Shown here piece by piece: positions 12,661-21,457 of a DNA stretch of 64,000 nucleotides. The notes under the pieces were generated by a model. That model searched no databases, had not been told where the DNA came from, and saw only the letters and a list, made by a program, of their open reading frames with translations. Source of the DNA: Sulfitobacter sp. THAF37 (GTDB taxonomy: Bacteria > Pseudomonadota > Alphaproteobacteria > Rhodobacterales > Rhodobacteraceae). Made by a program: the position numbers and the translations under genes. Positions within the stretch are counted from its first letter, which is position 1; each line of letters opens with the position of its first letter. Location: contig NZ_CP045372.1 of the NCBI RefSeq assembly GCF_009363555.1, forward strand, positions 1,747,501 to 1,811,500, read 5' to 3'.

Positions 12661-15600
12661 ATGTCCCGTTTCGCCGCCCCCATCGCCGAACAGATCTGGG
12701 ACATGAAGTACCGCTTCAAGGACGCGGACGGCACGCCGCGCGACACCACGGTCGAAGACACCTGGCTGCGCATCGCCCGCGACCTCGCCCAGGTCGAGCA
12801 AGACCCGGCCGCTTGGGAAAAACGGTTCTACGCCGCGCTGGAGGATTTCAAGTACCTGCCCGCGGGCCGCATCATCGCCGGGGCGGGTACCGCGCGGCGG
12901 GTGACGCTGTTCAACTGCTTTGTCATGGGGACCGTGCCCGACAGCATGGCCGGTATTTTCGACATGCTGAAAGAGGCCGCGCTGACCATGCAGCAGGGGG
13001 GCGGCATCGGCTACGATTTCTCGACCATCCGGCCCAAGGGCGCGGATGTGAAGGGCGTATCCGCCGATGCGTCGGGTCCCTTGTCGTTCATGGATGTCTG
13101 GGACGCGATGTGCCGCACCATCATGTCCGCGGGGTCGCGGCGAGGCGCGATGATGGCGACCATGCGCTGCGACCACCCGGATGTCGAGGATTTCATCGCG
13201 GCCAAATCCGACCCTGCGCGGCTGCGCATGTTCAACATGTCGGTGCTGATCACCGATGCCTTCATGGACGCGGTCAAGGCCGACGGGCCGTGGGAGCTGG
13301 TCTTTGGCGACAAGGTCTATCGCACCCTGCAGGCCCGCGACCTGTGGAACCGGATCATGCGCGCCACCTACGACTATGCCGAACCCGGTGTGATCTTCAT
13401 CGACCGGATCAATCAGGCCAACAACCTCAGCTACTGCGAAACCATCGCGGCGACCAACCCCTGCGTCACCGCCGACACCTGGGTCGGGACCGCCGGCGGC
13501 GCGCGGCAGGTGCGCGATCTGGTGGGGACACCTTTTGTCGCGCTGGTGGATGGGCAGGCCCATGCGACCGGCGACGCAGGTTTCTTCAGCACAGGGGTCA
13601 AACCGGTACGGAAACTCTCGACCACCTGCGGGCGCGCGCTGCGCCTTACAGACGACCACCTGGTCCGAAAGGTGACATCCAGAACCCGCTGGCGCATCGA
13701 CACCGGATGGGTGCCCGCCGCCGACCTGGTGCCGGGCGACGAGATCATGCTGCATGACCACCGCACTGCCGGATGCGAGACATCCGCCGAAGGCGAACGC
13801 GGCTACCTGCTCGGCCTGCTTGTCGGTGACGGTGTGATCCGGGATGACAAGGCGCTGATTTCCATCTGGCCGCAACAGATCTGTGCCGATGGCACGAAAC
13901 CGGGGGGCGGCATCGCCGACCACGTCGAACAGCTGCTGCGGGACATGCCGCACCGCGCCGATTTCACCGGCTGGCAGCATGTCGAGGGGCGGGGCGAATA
14001 CCGCATCGGAACCGCTGCGCTCAAGGCCCTGGCCCATGAATACGGCATGGAACGGGGTCGCAAGACGATCACACCCCAAATCGAAGCCGCGGAGACAACC
14101 GGCTTCTGTGCCGCCTTCCTGCGCGGGCTGTTCGACGCGGATGGATCGGTGCAGGGAACCCGGGAAAAGGGCGTTTCGATCCGCCTGGCGCAAAGCGACC
14201 TGGACCTGCTGCAAGCGGCGCAGCGCATGCTGCTGCGGCTGGGCATCAACAGCACGATCTACCGCGACCGCCGTCCGGGCGGGGTCGGCATCCTGCCCGA
14301 CGGCAAGGGGGGCGTGGCGACCTATCCGACCAAGGCGCAGCACGAGCTGGTGATCAGCGGCGAGAACCTGCACACCTATGCCGACCGCATCGGTTTTGCC
14401 GATGTTGCCAAGGCGCGGCGTCTGCAAACCTCGCTTGGAGGCTACAAGCGCGCGCTGAACCGCGAACGCTTTACCGCGACCGTCATCGCCAATCATCCCG
14501 ACGGCGAGGAAGAGGTATACGACCTGCAGGTTCCGGGCATCAACGCGTTCGATGCCAATGGTCTTTATGTCCATAACTGCGGCGAACAGCCCCTGCCGCC
14601 CTATGGCGCCTGCCTGCTGGGGTCGATCAACCTTGCGCGGCTTGTCAGCAACCCCTTCGAGGACGACGCCGGTCTGGACCTGGATGCGCTGGGCGACCTG
14701 GTCGCGACAGCGGTGCGGATGATGGACAACGTCGTGGACGCATCGAAATTCCCGCTGGAGGCGCAGGCGCGCGAGGCGCAGGCCAAGCGGCGCATCGGGC
14801 TGGGGGTCACCGGTCTGGCCGACGCGCTGCTGATGACCGGCCTGCGCTACGGCTCTGACGCGGCTGCCGCCCGGACCGAAGAATGGATGAAGCAGATCGC
14901 CCGTGCCGCCTATCTCGCCAGTGTCGATCTGGCCAAGGAGAAAGGACCGTTCCCGCTGTTCGATGCCGATGCTTACCTCGCCTCCGGCACGATGCAGATG
15001 ATGGACGAAGACGTGCGCGCCGCGATCCGCGAACACGGCATCCGCAACGCCCTGCTGACCTCGGTGGCGCCCACCGGCACCATCAGCCTGTACGCCGGGA
15101 ACGTCAGTTCCGGGATCGAACCGGTGTTCGCCTATGCCTACACCCGCAAGGTCCTGCAAAAGGACGGCAGCCGGACGGAGGAGGAAGTTGTCGATTACGC
15201 CGTGCAGATGTGGCGCGAACTGAAAGGCGACGCGGAACTGCCCGACTATTTCGTCAACGCCCAGACACTGGCGCCGCTGGATCACGTCAAGATGCAGGCC
15301 GCGGCGCAGAAATGGGTGGATTCGAGCATCTCCAAGACCATCAACTGCCCCGAGGACATCGGCTTTGACGCCTTCAAGGACGTCTACATGCAGGCCTACG
15401 AGACCGGGTGCAAAGGCTGCACGACCTACCGGCCGAACGATGTGACGGGGTCTGTGCTGTCGGTCAGCGACACCAAGTCCGAGGAGAAGCCGGTGCTGGT
15501 CGAAGAAGGCGGCGAGGTGGTCTATATGTCCGAACCGCTGGACCGGCCAAGCGAGCTGGAGGGCAACACCTACAAGGTCAAATGGCCCGACAGCGAACAC

Positions 15601-16044
15601 GCGCTCTATATCACCATCAACGACATCGTGCTGAACGGCCACCGCCGCCCCTTCGAGGTTTTCATCAACTCCAAGAACATGGAGCATTTCGCCTGGACGG
15701 TGGCGCTGACGCGGATGATTTCGGCGGTGTTCCGGCGCGGCGGCGACGTGTCTTTCGTGGTGGAGGAGCTGAAAGCCGTCTTCGACCCCCGCGGCGGGGC
15801 CTGGATGAAGGGCAAGTACATCCCGTCCATCCTGGCCGCCATCGGCGGCGTGATCGAGCAACACATGATCGCCACCGGCTTCATCGCGGGCGAGGGTCTG
15901 GGCCTGAAAACCGACCCTCAGGCCCGCGTGGTCGGGCTCGACGCTCCTCGGGGACCGGCCTGTCCGTCCTGCGGCCAATACGACATGCGCATGGTCGAAG
16001 GCTGCATGACCTGCGCGTCCTGCGGCCACTCGAAATGCGGTTAG
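12661..16044 (+). CDS. nrdJ: B12-dependent (class II) ribonucleotide reductase with intein
   Basis: Adenosylcobalamin-dependent enzyme that reduces ribonucleotides to deoxyribonucleotides. The precursor is 1127 residues; removing the intein (codons 268-639) leaves a 755-residue enzyme. Extein signs: GRIIAGAGTARRVTLFNCF, QQGGGIGYDFSTIRPKG, the active-site NPCGE (rejoined across the intein), PLPPYGACLLGSINL, SVAPTGTISLYAGNVSSGIE, GCKGCTTYRPND and a C-terminal zinc ribbon (CPSCGQYD.. CMTCASCGHSKCG). No cobalamin riboswitch or NrdR box was recognised upstream. The stop lies 20 bp before the left end of a Tn7-like transposon, which separates nrdJ from its original downstream sequence. Confidence 0.96.
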   Translation: MSRFAAPIAEQIWDMKYRFKDADGTPRDTTVEDTWLRIARDLAQVEQDPAAWEKRFYAALEDFKYLPAGRIIAGAGTARRVTLFNCFVMGTVPDSMAGIFDMLKEAALTMQQGGGIGYDFSTIRPKGADVKGVSADASGPLSFMDVWDAMCRTIMSAGSRRGAMMATMRCDHPDVEDFIAAKSDPARLRMFNMSVLITDAFMDAVKADGPWELVFGDKVYRTLQARDLWNRIMRATYDYAEPGVIFIDRINQANNLSYCETIAATNPCVTADTWVGTAGGARQVRDLVGTPFVALVDGQAHATGDAGFFSTGVKPVRKLSTTCGRALRLTDDHLVRKVTSRTRWRIDTGWVPAADLVPGDEIMLHDHRTAGCETSAEGERGYLLGLLVGDGVIRDDKALISIWPQQICADGTKPGGGIADHVEQLLRDMPHRADFTGWQHVEGRGEYRIGTAALKALAHEYGMERGRKTITPQIEAAETTGFCAAFLRGLFDADGSVQGTREKGVSIRLAQSDLDLLQAAQRMLLRLGINSTIYRDRRPGGVGILPDGKGGVATYPTKAQHELVISGENLHTYADRIGFADVAKARRLQTSLGGYKRALNRERFTATVIANHPDGEEEVYDLQVPGINAFDANGLYVHNCGEQPLPPYGACLLGSINLARLVSNPFEDDAGLDLDALGDLVATAVRMMDNVVDASKFPLEAQAREAQAKRRIGLGVTGLADALLMTGLRYGSDAAAARTEEWMKQIARAAYLASVDLAKEKGPFPLFDADAYLASGTMQMMDEDVRAAIREHGIRNALLTSVAPTGTISLYAGNVSSGIEPVFAYAYTRKVLQKDGSRTEEEVVDYAVQMWRELKGDAELPDYFVNAQTLAPLDHVKMQAAAQKWVDSSISKTINCPEDIGFDAFKDVYMQAYETGCKGCTTYRPNDVTGSVLSVSDTKSEEKPVLVEEGGEVVYMSEPLDRPSELEGNTYKVKWPDSEHALYITINDIVLNGHRRPFEVFINSKNMEHFAWTVALTRMISAVFRRGGDVSFVVEELKAVFDPRGGAWMKGKYIPSILAAIGGVIEQHMIATGFIAGEGLGLKTDPQARVVGLDAPRGPACPSCGQYDMRMVEGCMTCASCGHSKCG
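13462..14577 (+). other. Intein with LAGLIDADG homing endonuclease in NrdJ
   Basis: 372-residue intein in frame inside nrdJ. It opens with Cys1 (CVTADTWVGTAGG, splicing block A), has a block B-like TDDHLV, two dodecapeptide motifs of a LAGLIDADG/DOD endonuclease (GYLLGLLVGDGVI and AFLRGLFDADGSV), and closes with YDLQVPGINAFDANGLYVHN before Cys+1 (blocks F and G). All expected splice-junction residues (Cys1, terminal His-Asn, Cys+1) are present, so it should be splicing-competent. The +1 cysteine belongs to the extein NPCGE motif, matching the radical cysteine of ribonucleotide reductases, so the enzyme can only be active after splicing. Confidence 0.95.
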
Positions 16045-16059
16045 GTTTTTGATCTCACG

Positions 16060-16064
16060 GTTTG
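16060..16064. repeat. Target-site duplication, left copy (GTTTG)
   Basis: Five bases immediately outside the left TGTAACG terminus. The identical GTTTG follows the right terminus at 33169-33173. A 5-bp duplication is the Tn7-family signature. Confidence 0.9.
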
Positions 16065-16135
16065 TGTAACGACCACCAAATATTGACCATTACGGGGGTC
16101 ATTTGTCCATTATGACAACCAAAAGCTGGCCATTG
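16065..16135 (+). repeat. Left transposon end with TnsB-type sites
   Basis: Terminal TGTAACG followed by three related 9-mers in direct orientation: TGACCATTA (16084-16092), TGTCCATTA (16104-16112) and TGGCCATTG (16127-16135). They are spaced 20 and 23 bp, about two helical turns, as expected for arrayed transposase binding sites. The first lies within the terminal repeat shared with the right end. Confidence 0.8.
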
Positions 16136-16189
16136 GACACTTTCGGCGGGAAATTGGTCGCCTGAGCCGTATCAGCGGAGCAAAAAGCC

Positions 16190-16363
16190 TTGAATAGCCA
16201 TGAAGGCCTTTTCGATCTCCGCGACGGACCCGAGCACCGCCTTTTCGTCGTTTGTCCCGCCGTCCGCAACGGCGAGCTTACCAACACGGTCGAGGCGTTT
16301 TTTCTGCGGGGTTTCCTGCCCGATGAGGCGCTGCCCGATATCCGCGCCGAGATGGAAGCGTAG
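16190..16363 (+). CDS. Short ORF at the left end of the transposon (doubtful)
   Basis: 57-codon frame from TTG 16190 ending at TAG 16361. The translation contains GLFDLRDGPEHRLFVVCPAV and FFLRGFLPDEALPDIRAEME, which looks protein-like, but there is no clear ribosome-binding site and I recognise no family. It could be the remnant of a larger gene truncated at the transposon end. Confidence 0.25.
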   Translation: MNSHEGLFDLRDGPEHRLFVVCPAVRNGELTNTVEAFFLRGFLPDEALPDIRAEMEA

Positions 16364-17000
16364 CGCTTCGCGCTGCCGCCCGGCTGCCGTCTTGAGATCG
16401 GCCGCGAGGCGGTACGAGGTCGTCCGCAGGCAATGGTGAGCGTCGTTATGGACAGCATCCTTCACATGTGTTGATCACGATCATCAACGGGGGCGGCTTT
16501 CTGCCACTGATACTCGTCGGCGGCGGGTTTTGCCCCCTTGCCATTGCGGTCGCGGGCGGCGTGCTGCTGGCTGCCGACGTCAGCTTCTACTTCACGCCCG
16601 CGGCCTTCCGGCTCGTCTACGCGCGCGAACGAGCGCCTGCGATGCCCCATGCCATGCCACCGGTCCCGATCCTGCAGACGGCGGAATAGCCACGCGGATA
16701 ATGCAGGTCGCGCCCCGAGAATTGGCGCGACCCGTCGTGAGCGGCCCATAGCCGCCGTTCGCCAAGATAACCAACGCCGTAGCGCGGCTTCCCCATACCG
16801 GACCTTCACGGCAACGCGCAGCAAGCATAATCCAAGGCCCCAATGGCCGCCCCGCGGGCCTTTCTGCCGTTCGCCGCGCCCGCTCAATTTTTGCCGCGTC
16901 TGCGTACGCCATCAAGGGTAAGGGCGGATAAACTAAGTTTGACACTTTGAAAGCAAATCGTGAGCATGCACCAGCGAGTCTGATTTAACCGGAGAATTTC
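16364..17000. other. Stretch without a convincing gene
   Basis: Several overlapping open frames exist on both strands, including a 73-codon hydrophobic, glycine-rich frame at 16468-16689 (GTG start), but none has a recognisable domain together with a good ribosome-binding site. The last 60 bases become AT-rich and probably hold the promoter of the 17001 gene. Confidence 0.4.
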
Positions 17001-18464
17001 GTGAAACGCTTCTTTCATGCCCTACGGGATGTGATCATGGGTGTGCGCGTCGGTCGTGACCACCCCGTGGCCAAATACAAAGTCGAACTCGAAAGAGCTT
17101 CAGAAAGAAATCGTATTCAACGAGAGCGCCAGCTTCACGGTCTGGAATTCCAGGCGAAGCAGGACGAAGAGAATACCCGAAACAAGCGGGAGCGCCTCCT
17201 CAGAAGGATCAAGGCAGCCCGGAAGCACTCCGGCGAGGTCCTAAAGCGCGCGGAGAGCGAACTCGAGGAGAAGCACTCCCTCCGCGTCGTTGCACGTCGT
17301 GAGAGAGAGCGGTCAGAGGAACGCTTCGAGGCGTGGCATGCCGCGCTCGGAAGACCGCCTTACAAGATGGAACACCGCAGTATGATCGACCGTCTGCGGT
17401 TTAAGCTCGAACCGATGCAGGGCTCTGAAGGCGGCCTGGCCTCCATGGCTTCGACAATCGACACTGAGACGCTGTCGCCGAGGTGGCGGCGGGCGATATC
17501 GATTGGTGCCGGCGTCGTTGGTCTGCTCGTCATTCCGTTTGACATAATCTACTCGCTTCCCGGCTTTGAGGTCCTGCTCGAAGATCCGTTTTTCGCTCGC
17601 ATGGCGGCGATCCTTCTCGGCATCATCCTGTTTTCTTTGGGGTCTACTCTTGCCTACCTGATCACGCGGGTGAGGTCGCGCCACCTGCTTGAAGATGGCA
17701 CAATCGGAAGCAGCTACAGCACGTTGTACGCCGTCCTGATCGTCATGGTCACCGTGCTGTCGCTTACAACTATCTATGGGGCCACCACCGTTCGCAGCAT
17801 TGTCCCTGAGGCGAACACCTTGCTCGCCGAACAGCGAACGCTTTCGACGCGCATCTCTTCCCTCGAGCAGAGAAACCGTGGTGGCAGAACCGTAGAAGAC
17901 CGAGCGGAGGAAATCAGCCGCCTTAGAGAGCAGGCCGCGAGCATTCGCGAACAGCTCTCTAAGCTGCGCCACGTCACGTATCCCGTGGTTTCGGCCGATG
18001 CGGTGATTGCGTTCAGCTTCTACTTCTTCGCCGTAGTCTCGGTGATGGTTTCGAAGGTGTCACGTCATGACCCTGTGTTCGAGTACCAGCTGGCAGCACA
18101 ATCCTACAGCGCCGCTCTCAATACCGAAGTCCGAATTGCCAATGGGGTCTCTGCCGGACGCGCTAAGGCTGAAGCCATCATTGCCGACCTCGATGTAAAT
18201 ATCGAGGATCAGGAACAGGAGCTGAAAGACGAAATCGGTCCTTCGGAGAAAATCGAGGCCCAAATCCAGGATATGAAGTTCGCAATGCAAGCTGCGGAAG
18301 CGGAAGATTCCGCCCGTATAAAACGCGAGGCTCTGACATACGCGAAGTCGCTGAAGTTCTTGACCTGGAACCCTGAAGCCCTGCGCGAATGGGAAGAAAT
18401 CTTCGACCAAGAAAATGGTACCCTTCACGAGCCGGACGAAGAGCCCCTGACAAACGCAGCCTGA
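17001..18464 (+). CDS. Four-TM coiled-coil membrane protein, unknown function
   Basis: 487 residues, GTG start with a GGAGAA box 4 bases upstream. Layout: a long charged coiled coil (about 25-115), two membrane segments (about 165-186 and 200-222), a third (about 240-262), an extracytoplasmic-looking helical stretch with coiled-coil character (about 265-325), a fourth membrane segment (about 330-351), then an acidic, partly coiled C-terminus (about 380-440). No enzymatic motif is visible. The next gene starts 21 bp after its stop and encodes an exported protein, so the two probably work together at the envelope. It is transposon cargo; a phage-defence or stress role is possible but not shown. 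Confidence 0.8.
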   Translation: MKRFFHALRDVIMGVRVGRDHPVAKYKVELERASERNRIQRERQLHGLEFQAKQDEENTRNKRERLLRRIKAARKHSGEVLKRAESELEEKHSLRVVARRERERSEERFEAWHAALGRPPYKMEHRSMIDRLRFKLEPMQGSEGGLASMASTIDTETLSPRWRRAISIGAGVVGLLVIPFDIIYSLPGFEVLLEDPFFARMAAILLGIILFSLGSTLAYLITRVRSRHLLEDGTIGSSYSTLYAVLIVMVTVLSLTTIYGATTVRSIVPEANTLLAEQRTLSTRISSLEQRNRGGRTVEDRAEEISRLREQAASIREQLSKLRHVTYPVVSADAVIAFSFYFFAVVSVMVSKVSRHDPVFEYQLAAQSYSAALNTEVRIANGVSAGRAKAEAIIADLDVNIEDQEQELKDEIGPSEKIEAQIQDMKFAMQAAEAEDSARIKREALTYAKSLKFLTWNPEALREWEEIFDQENGTLHEPDEEPLTNAA

Positions 18465-18484
18465 AGAATTCATGGAGCAAAAGT

Positions 18485-19354
18485 ATGCATTCACATTTGA
18501 TGGCGCTGGCGACCGTTGCATGTACCCTGGCCGGCAGCCAGGCCGTAGCACAATCGCAATCCTGCACTGGGGATCGCCACATCCTGATCGTCGACCGAAC
18601 ATCAACGCTGAACCGTGCAGAGCAGGATGCCTTCGAAGCAGGTATCGAGATCCTTTTTCAGGACCCCGATTTCGGCGGCGAGCTCATGATCGGCGAAGTT
18701 CGGGGAGCATCGCTGTCGTCGGAATGGATCTTCGAGACCTGCGTGTCGAACGAGTTCACACCTTCCTTGGCATGTGAGGATGTCCTGAGCCGCGATGAGC
18801 AAAACACAGCGCTCGGAGAGGACCTCATTTCTTGGGCGAAGGGCATTTTGATGGGGACCAAAGAACGTGAGGTCACCCCGGAAGAGCGGCTTACCTGTCA
18901 GCAGGAGCAGAACGAGTTCGAGGCCGTCCGGCTTGAGAGCCAAGAGAGGGCGCTTCAGGCCGTTATGGAGGTCTCGCAACAGGACGTGGCTACATCCAAG
19001 ACCGCGCTCGCGAAAACGATCTTCCGGACGATCCAATCGCGCTGTGCGATCACGTCCTGCGACCTCTACATCTTCTCGAATCTTCTCGACAACGGGTGGA
19101 AGGAACTGGTCGACGGCGAGGGTGACTTCGCCGCCATGGGCCGGCAAGCCGTCCTCGAAGCTTCGCGATTTGAGCCATCCGAGAGTCAGGCAGACCGCGT
19201 GATGGTCTGGGGCTTCGGGTTCAATGAGCTCAATGGCGAGGCCAAGTCGGCGCTGAGTGAAGAACACGCAATCCGGCTGGAGAATTACTGGACCGGCTTC
19301 TTTGGAGAGATCAGTGACGAAAGCGTCCAGATCAGCTTCGAGATGCCGAGATAA
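18485..19354 (+). CDS. Exported protein with vWA-like N-terminal region
   Basis: 289 residues. ATG 18485 is preceded by GGAG at a 7-base spacing. A signal peptide (MHSHLMALATVACTLAGSQA..) should be cleaved near AVAQSQ. The mature protein starts with HILIVDRTSTLNRAEQDAFE, where a hydrophobic strand ending in D-x-T-S recalls the first metal-binding motif of von Willebrand A domains, and continues LMIGEVRGASLSSEWIFETC. A second region at about 195-280 (CDLYIFSNLLDNG.., DRVMVWGFGF) repeats a strand-helix pattern consistent with a Rossmann-like vWA fold. Cysteines suggest disulfides in the periplasm. Paired with the upstream coiled-coil membrane protein. Family assignment is inferred from pattern only. 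Confidence 0.75.
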   Translation: MHSHLMALATVACTLAGSQAVAQSQSCTGDRHILIVDRTSTLNRAEQDAFEAGIEILFQDPDFGGELMIGEVRGASLSSEWIFETCVSNEFTPSLACEDVLSRDEQNTALGEDLISWAKGILMGTKEREVTPEERLTCQQEQNEFEAVRLESQERALQAVMEVSQQDVATSKTALAKTIFRTIQSRCAITSCDLYIFSNLLDNGWKELVDGEGDFAAMGRQAVLEASRFEPSESQADRVMVWGFGFNELNGEAKSALSEEHAIRLENYWTGFFGEISDESVQISFEMPR

Positions 19355-19738
19355 AAATCGTGCGAACTGAAATGCTATCGTGTCCGCACCTCGGAAGCTG
19401 AGTGAGCGTTGCGGACGCACGCAACGCGAGAGCGAACGGCAGCTCCGGGCTGAGCGCGACAGGCGAGCCCATGATGCGACTGCGAAAACTCCACGGTTTG
19501 ACGCGTCCAATTTGGGTCCGAAGCGGTCATGCGGCGCAGCAGCGCATTCCGCGAATTCGACACGGTCTGAATGCCCGCCATCACCGGGCTGAATCGATCA
19601 AGTCGCATGTGTAGAGAACAAACTGGAACCCGTCCAACCTGTCGATCATCCCCGTACCGCGTGGCCCGGTTCGGCCGAAAGTCCGGTTCTTCGGCTGGAC
19701 TTGGCTTCGAGCGCGCCCGCGGCGAGTGTCGGTTCACC
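19355..19738. other. Non-coding stretch before the IS element
   Basis: 384 bases after the exported-protein gene up to the left repeat of the IS. Only short overlapping frames without domains or ribosome-binding sites are present. It may hold the remains of an earlier insertion; no specific signal was recognised. Confidence 0.4.
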
Positions 19739-21279
19739 GCCTATTTTGTTGAAAAACTCACGCTTGATCGATGGGCATCCTGCTGATTCAATTCCGACAT
19801 TGGGCGGGAGGAATGGCGATGATGGGACCGAGGCAGGAAGCGCAGCCGGCGTTGTTCTACGAGTTCTCGCTGGAAGATCACGTCCCGCAAGATCACCTGC
19901 TTCGGTCCATCGACCGCTTCGTCGACCTGAGCAGTATCCGTGCCCATCTTGCAGAGTTCTACAGTCACACGGGCCGCCCCTCGGTCGATCCCGAGTTGCT
20001 GATCCGGATGCTGCTGGTCGGCTATTGCTTCGGCATCCGGTCGGAGCGGCGGCTGTGCGAAGAGGTGCATTTGAACCTGGCATATCGCTGGTTTTGCCGC
20101 CTCGACCTCGCCGACCGAGTTCCCGATCACTCGACATTTTCCAAGAATAGACACGGGCGGTTCCGGGACAGCGAGTTGCTGCGCCATCTGTTCGAGGTGA
20201 CGGTCGCACGGTGCATCGCTGAGGGCCTGGTCAGCGGGCAGCGCATGGCGGTCGACGCAAGTCTGATCGAAGCGGATGCCAACAAGCAGAACTCGACGCC
20301 GAAAGAGGATTGGGACGCCGGGCAGATCGACCCTGCCGACGCGCCCCGGGCCGTCCGTGAGTATCTGGAGACCCTGGACGAAGTCGCCTTTGGCGCGGCC
20401 AGCGAGGTGCAGCCCAAGTTTACCTCGCATTCCGACCCGGCCAGCCAGTGGACGGCGGCCCGTAAAGGTCCGGCTTTCTTCAGCTATTCCGACAATTACC
20501 TGATCGATACGGACCATGGCGTGATTGTGGACGTGGAGGCCACGAGGTCGATCCGTCAGGCCGAGGTCGGATCGACGAAGACCATGCTTGAGCGGGTGAA
20601 GGCCAAGTTCGACTTGCACCCAGAGCGCCTGATCGCGGACACGGCCTATGGCACCGCGCCGATGTTAGGATGGCTGGTTGACCGCAAAATTGCCCCGCAC
20701 ATCCCTGTCTTCGACAAGTCGGGGCGCAGCGACGGGACCTGGACCCGGGCCGACTTTGAGTGGGATGCCGAGAACAATCAATACATCTGCCCGGAAGGCC
20801 ACGAACTGAAGCAATTCCGCCGGAACTACTCCGATCCGAACCGCGGGCCGACCGGCAAGGGCGTCGCCAAATACCGGTGCCTGAAGCACACCTGCCAGGC
20901 CTGCCCCTCGAAGTCGCGTTGCTGTCCCAACATGGACTTCCGGTCGATCACCCGCGAGGAACATGAAGACGCCCGCCAGGTTGCCCGCGACATTGCGAAA
21001 ACCGAGCAATACGTGATCTCGATGAAGCTGAGGAAGAAGGTCGAAATGCTATTCGCCCACCTCAAGCGCATCCTCGGCCTGAACAGGCTCCGATTACGTG
21101 GTCCATGCGGGGCAAAGGACGAATTCCTCCTCGCCGCCACCGCCCAAAACCTCAGGAAACTGGCCAAGATATTTCCTGCACCGCAGCAAGTGCGGACAGC
21201 CTGACAGGTAAGGCGCTTGCGCCGCTTTCGGATGCCAGAATTCTGCGCTCGCGAACGGGTGTTTTTCCACAGAATGGGC
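19739..21279 (+). mobile_element. IS1182-family insertion sequence
   Basis: Single transposase gene flanked by imperfect inverted repeats: left GCCTATTTTGTTGAAAAACT at 19739, right (minus strand inward from 21279) GCCCATTCTGTGGAAAAACA. About four fifths of the first 20 positions match. I could not find a convincing target duplication, so the outer limits are good only to a few bases. The element is nested in the Tn7-like transposon, between the unknown envelope pair and the CBASS-like module. Confidence 0.75.
19819..21204 (+). CDS. IS1182-family transposase
   Basis: 461-residue DDE transposase. The N-terminal DUF772-like region includes FSLEDHVPQDHLLRSIDRFV and VPDHSTFSKNRHGRF. Catalytic acidic residues lie in MAVDASLIEADAN, LIADTAYGTAPMLGWL and RKKVEMLFAHLKRILGL. 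A cysteine cluster (CQACPSKSRCCPN) precedes the last block, typical of the family. I chose ATG 19819 because GGGAGG sits at a workable distance; earlier in-frame ATGs are too close to it or unsupported. The frame is uninterrupted, so the element may still be active. Confidence 0.9.
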   Translation: MMGPRQEAQPALFYEFSLEDHVPQDHLLRSIDRFVDLSSIRAHLAEFYSHTGRPSVDPELLIRMLLVGYCFGIRSERRLCEEVHLNLAYRWFCRLDLADRVPDHSTFSKNRHGRFRDSELLRHLFEVTVARCIAEGLVSGQRMAVDASLIEADANKQNSTPKEDWDAGQIDPADAPRAVREYLETLDEVAFGAASEVQPKFTSHSDPASQWTAARKGPAFFSYSDNYLIDTDHGVIVDVEATRSIRQAEVGSTKTMLERVKAKFDLHPERLIADTAYGTAPMLGWLVDRKIAPHIPVFDKSGRSDGTWTRADFEWDAENNQYICPEGHELKQFRRNYSDPNRGPTGKGVAKYRCLKHTCQACPSKSRCCPNMDFRSITREEHEDARQVARDIAKTEQYVISMKLRKKVEMLFAHLKRILGLNRLRLRGPCGAKDEFLLAATAQNLRKLAKIFPAPQQVRTA

Positions 21280-21457
21280 CCAAAGCGGACTTACAAATGG
21301 CCGAAATTTTCTGAGTTGCAGCTACTTGATCCGATTATCCATTTCTACGGAAATCCTCTACATCGACATGCGGTTGGCCGCATGCGAGAAGTAGAAGAGG
21401 TCCCCATCCTAATACTTTCAAGATTGACACACCCAGCACTCAAATCGATGCCATCAG

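Noticed and set aside
12646..16029. 1127-codon open frame on the minus strand opposite nrdJ
   Set aside because: It mirrors the nrdJ frame and is a codon-bias shadow of high-GC coding DNA; its translation has no domain, whereas nrdJ motifs are unambiguous.
16462..16945. Overlapping minus-strand frames in the transposon left side
   Set aside because: No ribosome-binding site, domain or conservation cue; two frames overlap in different phases without preference.
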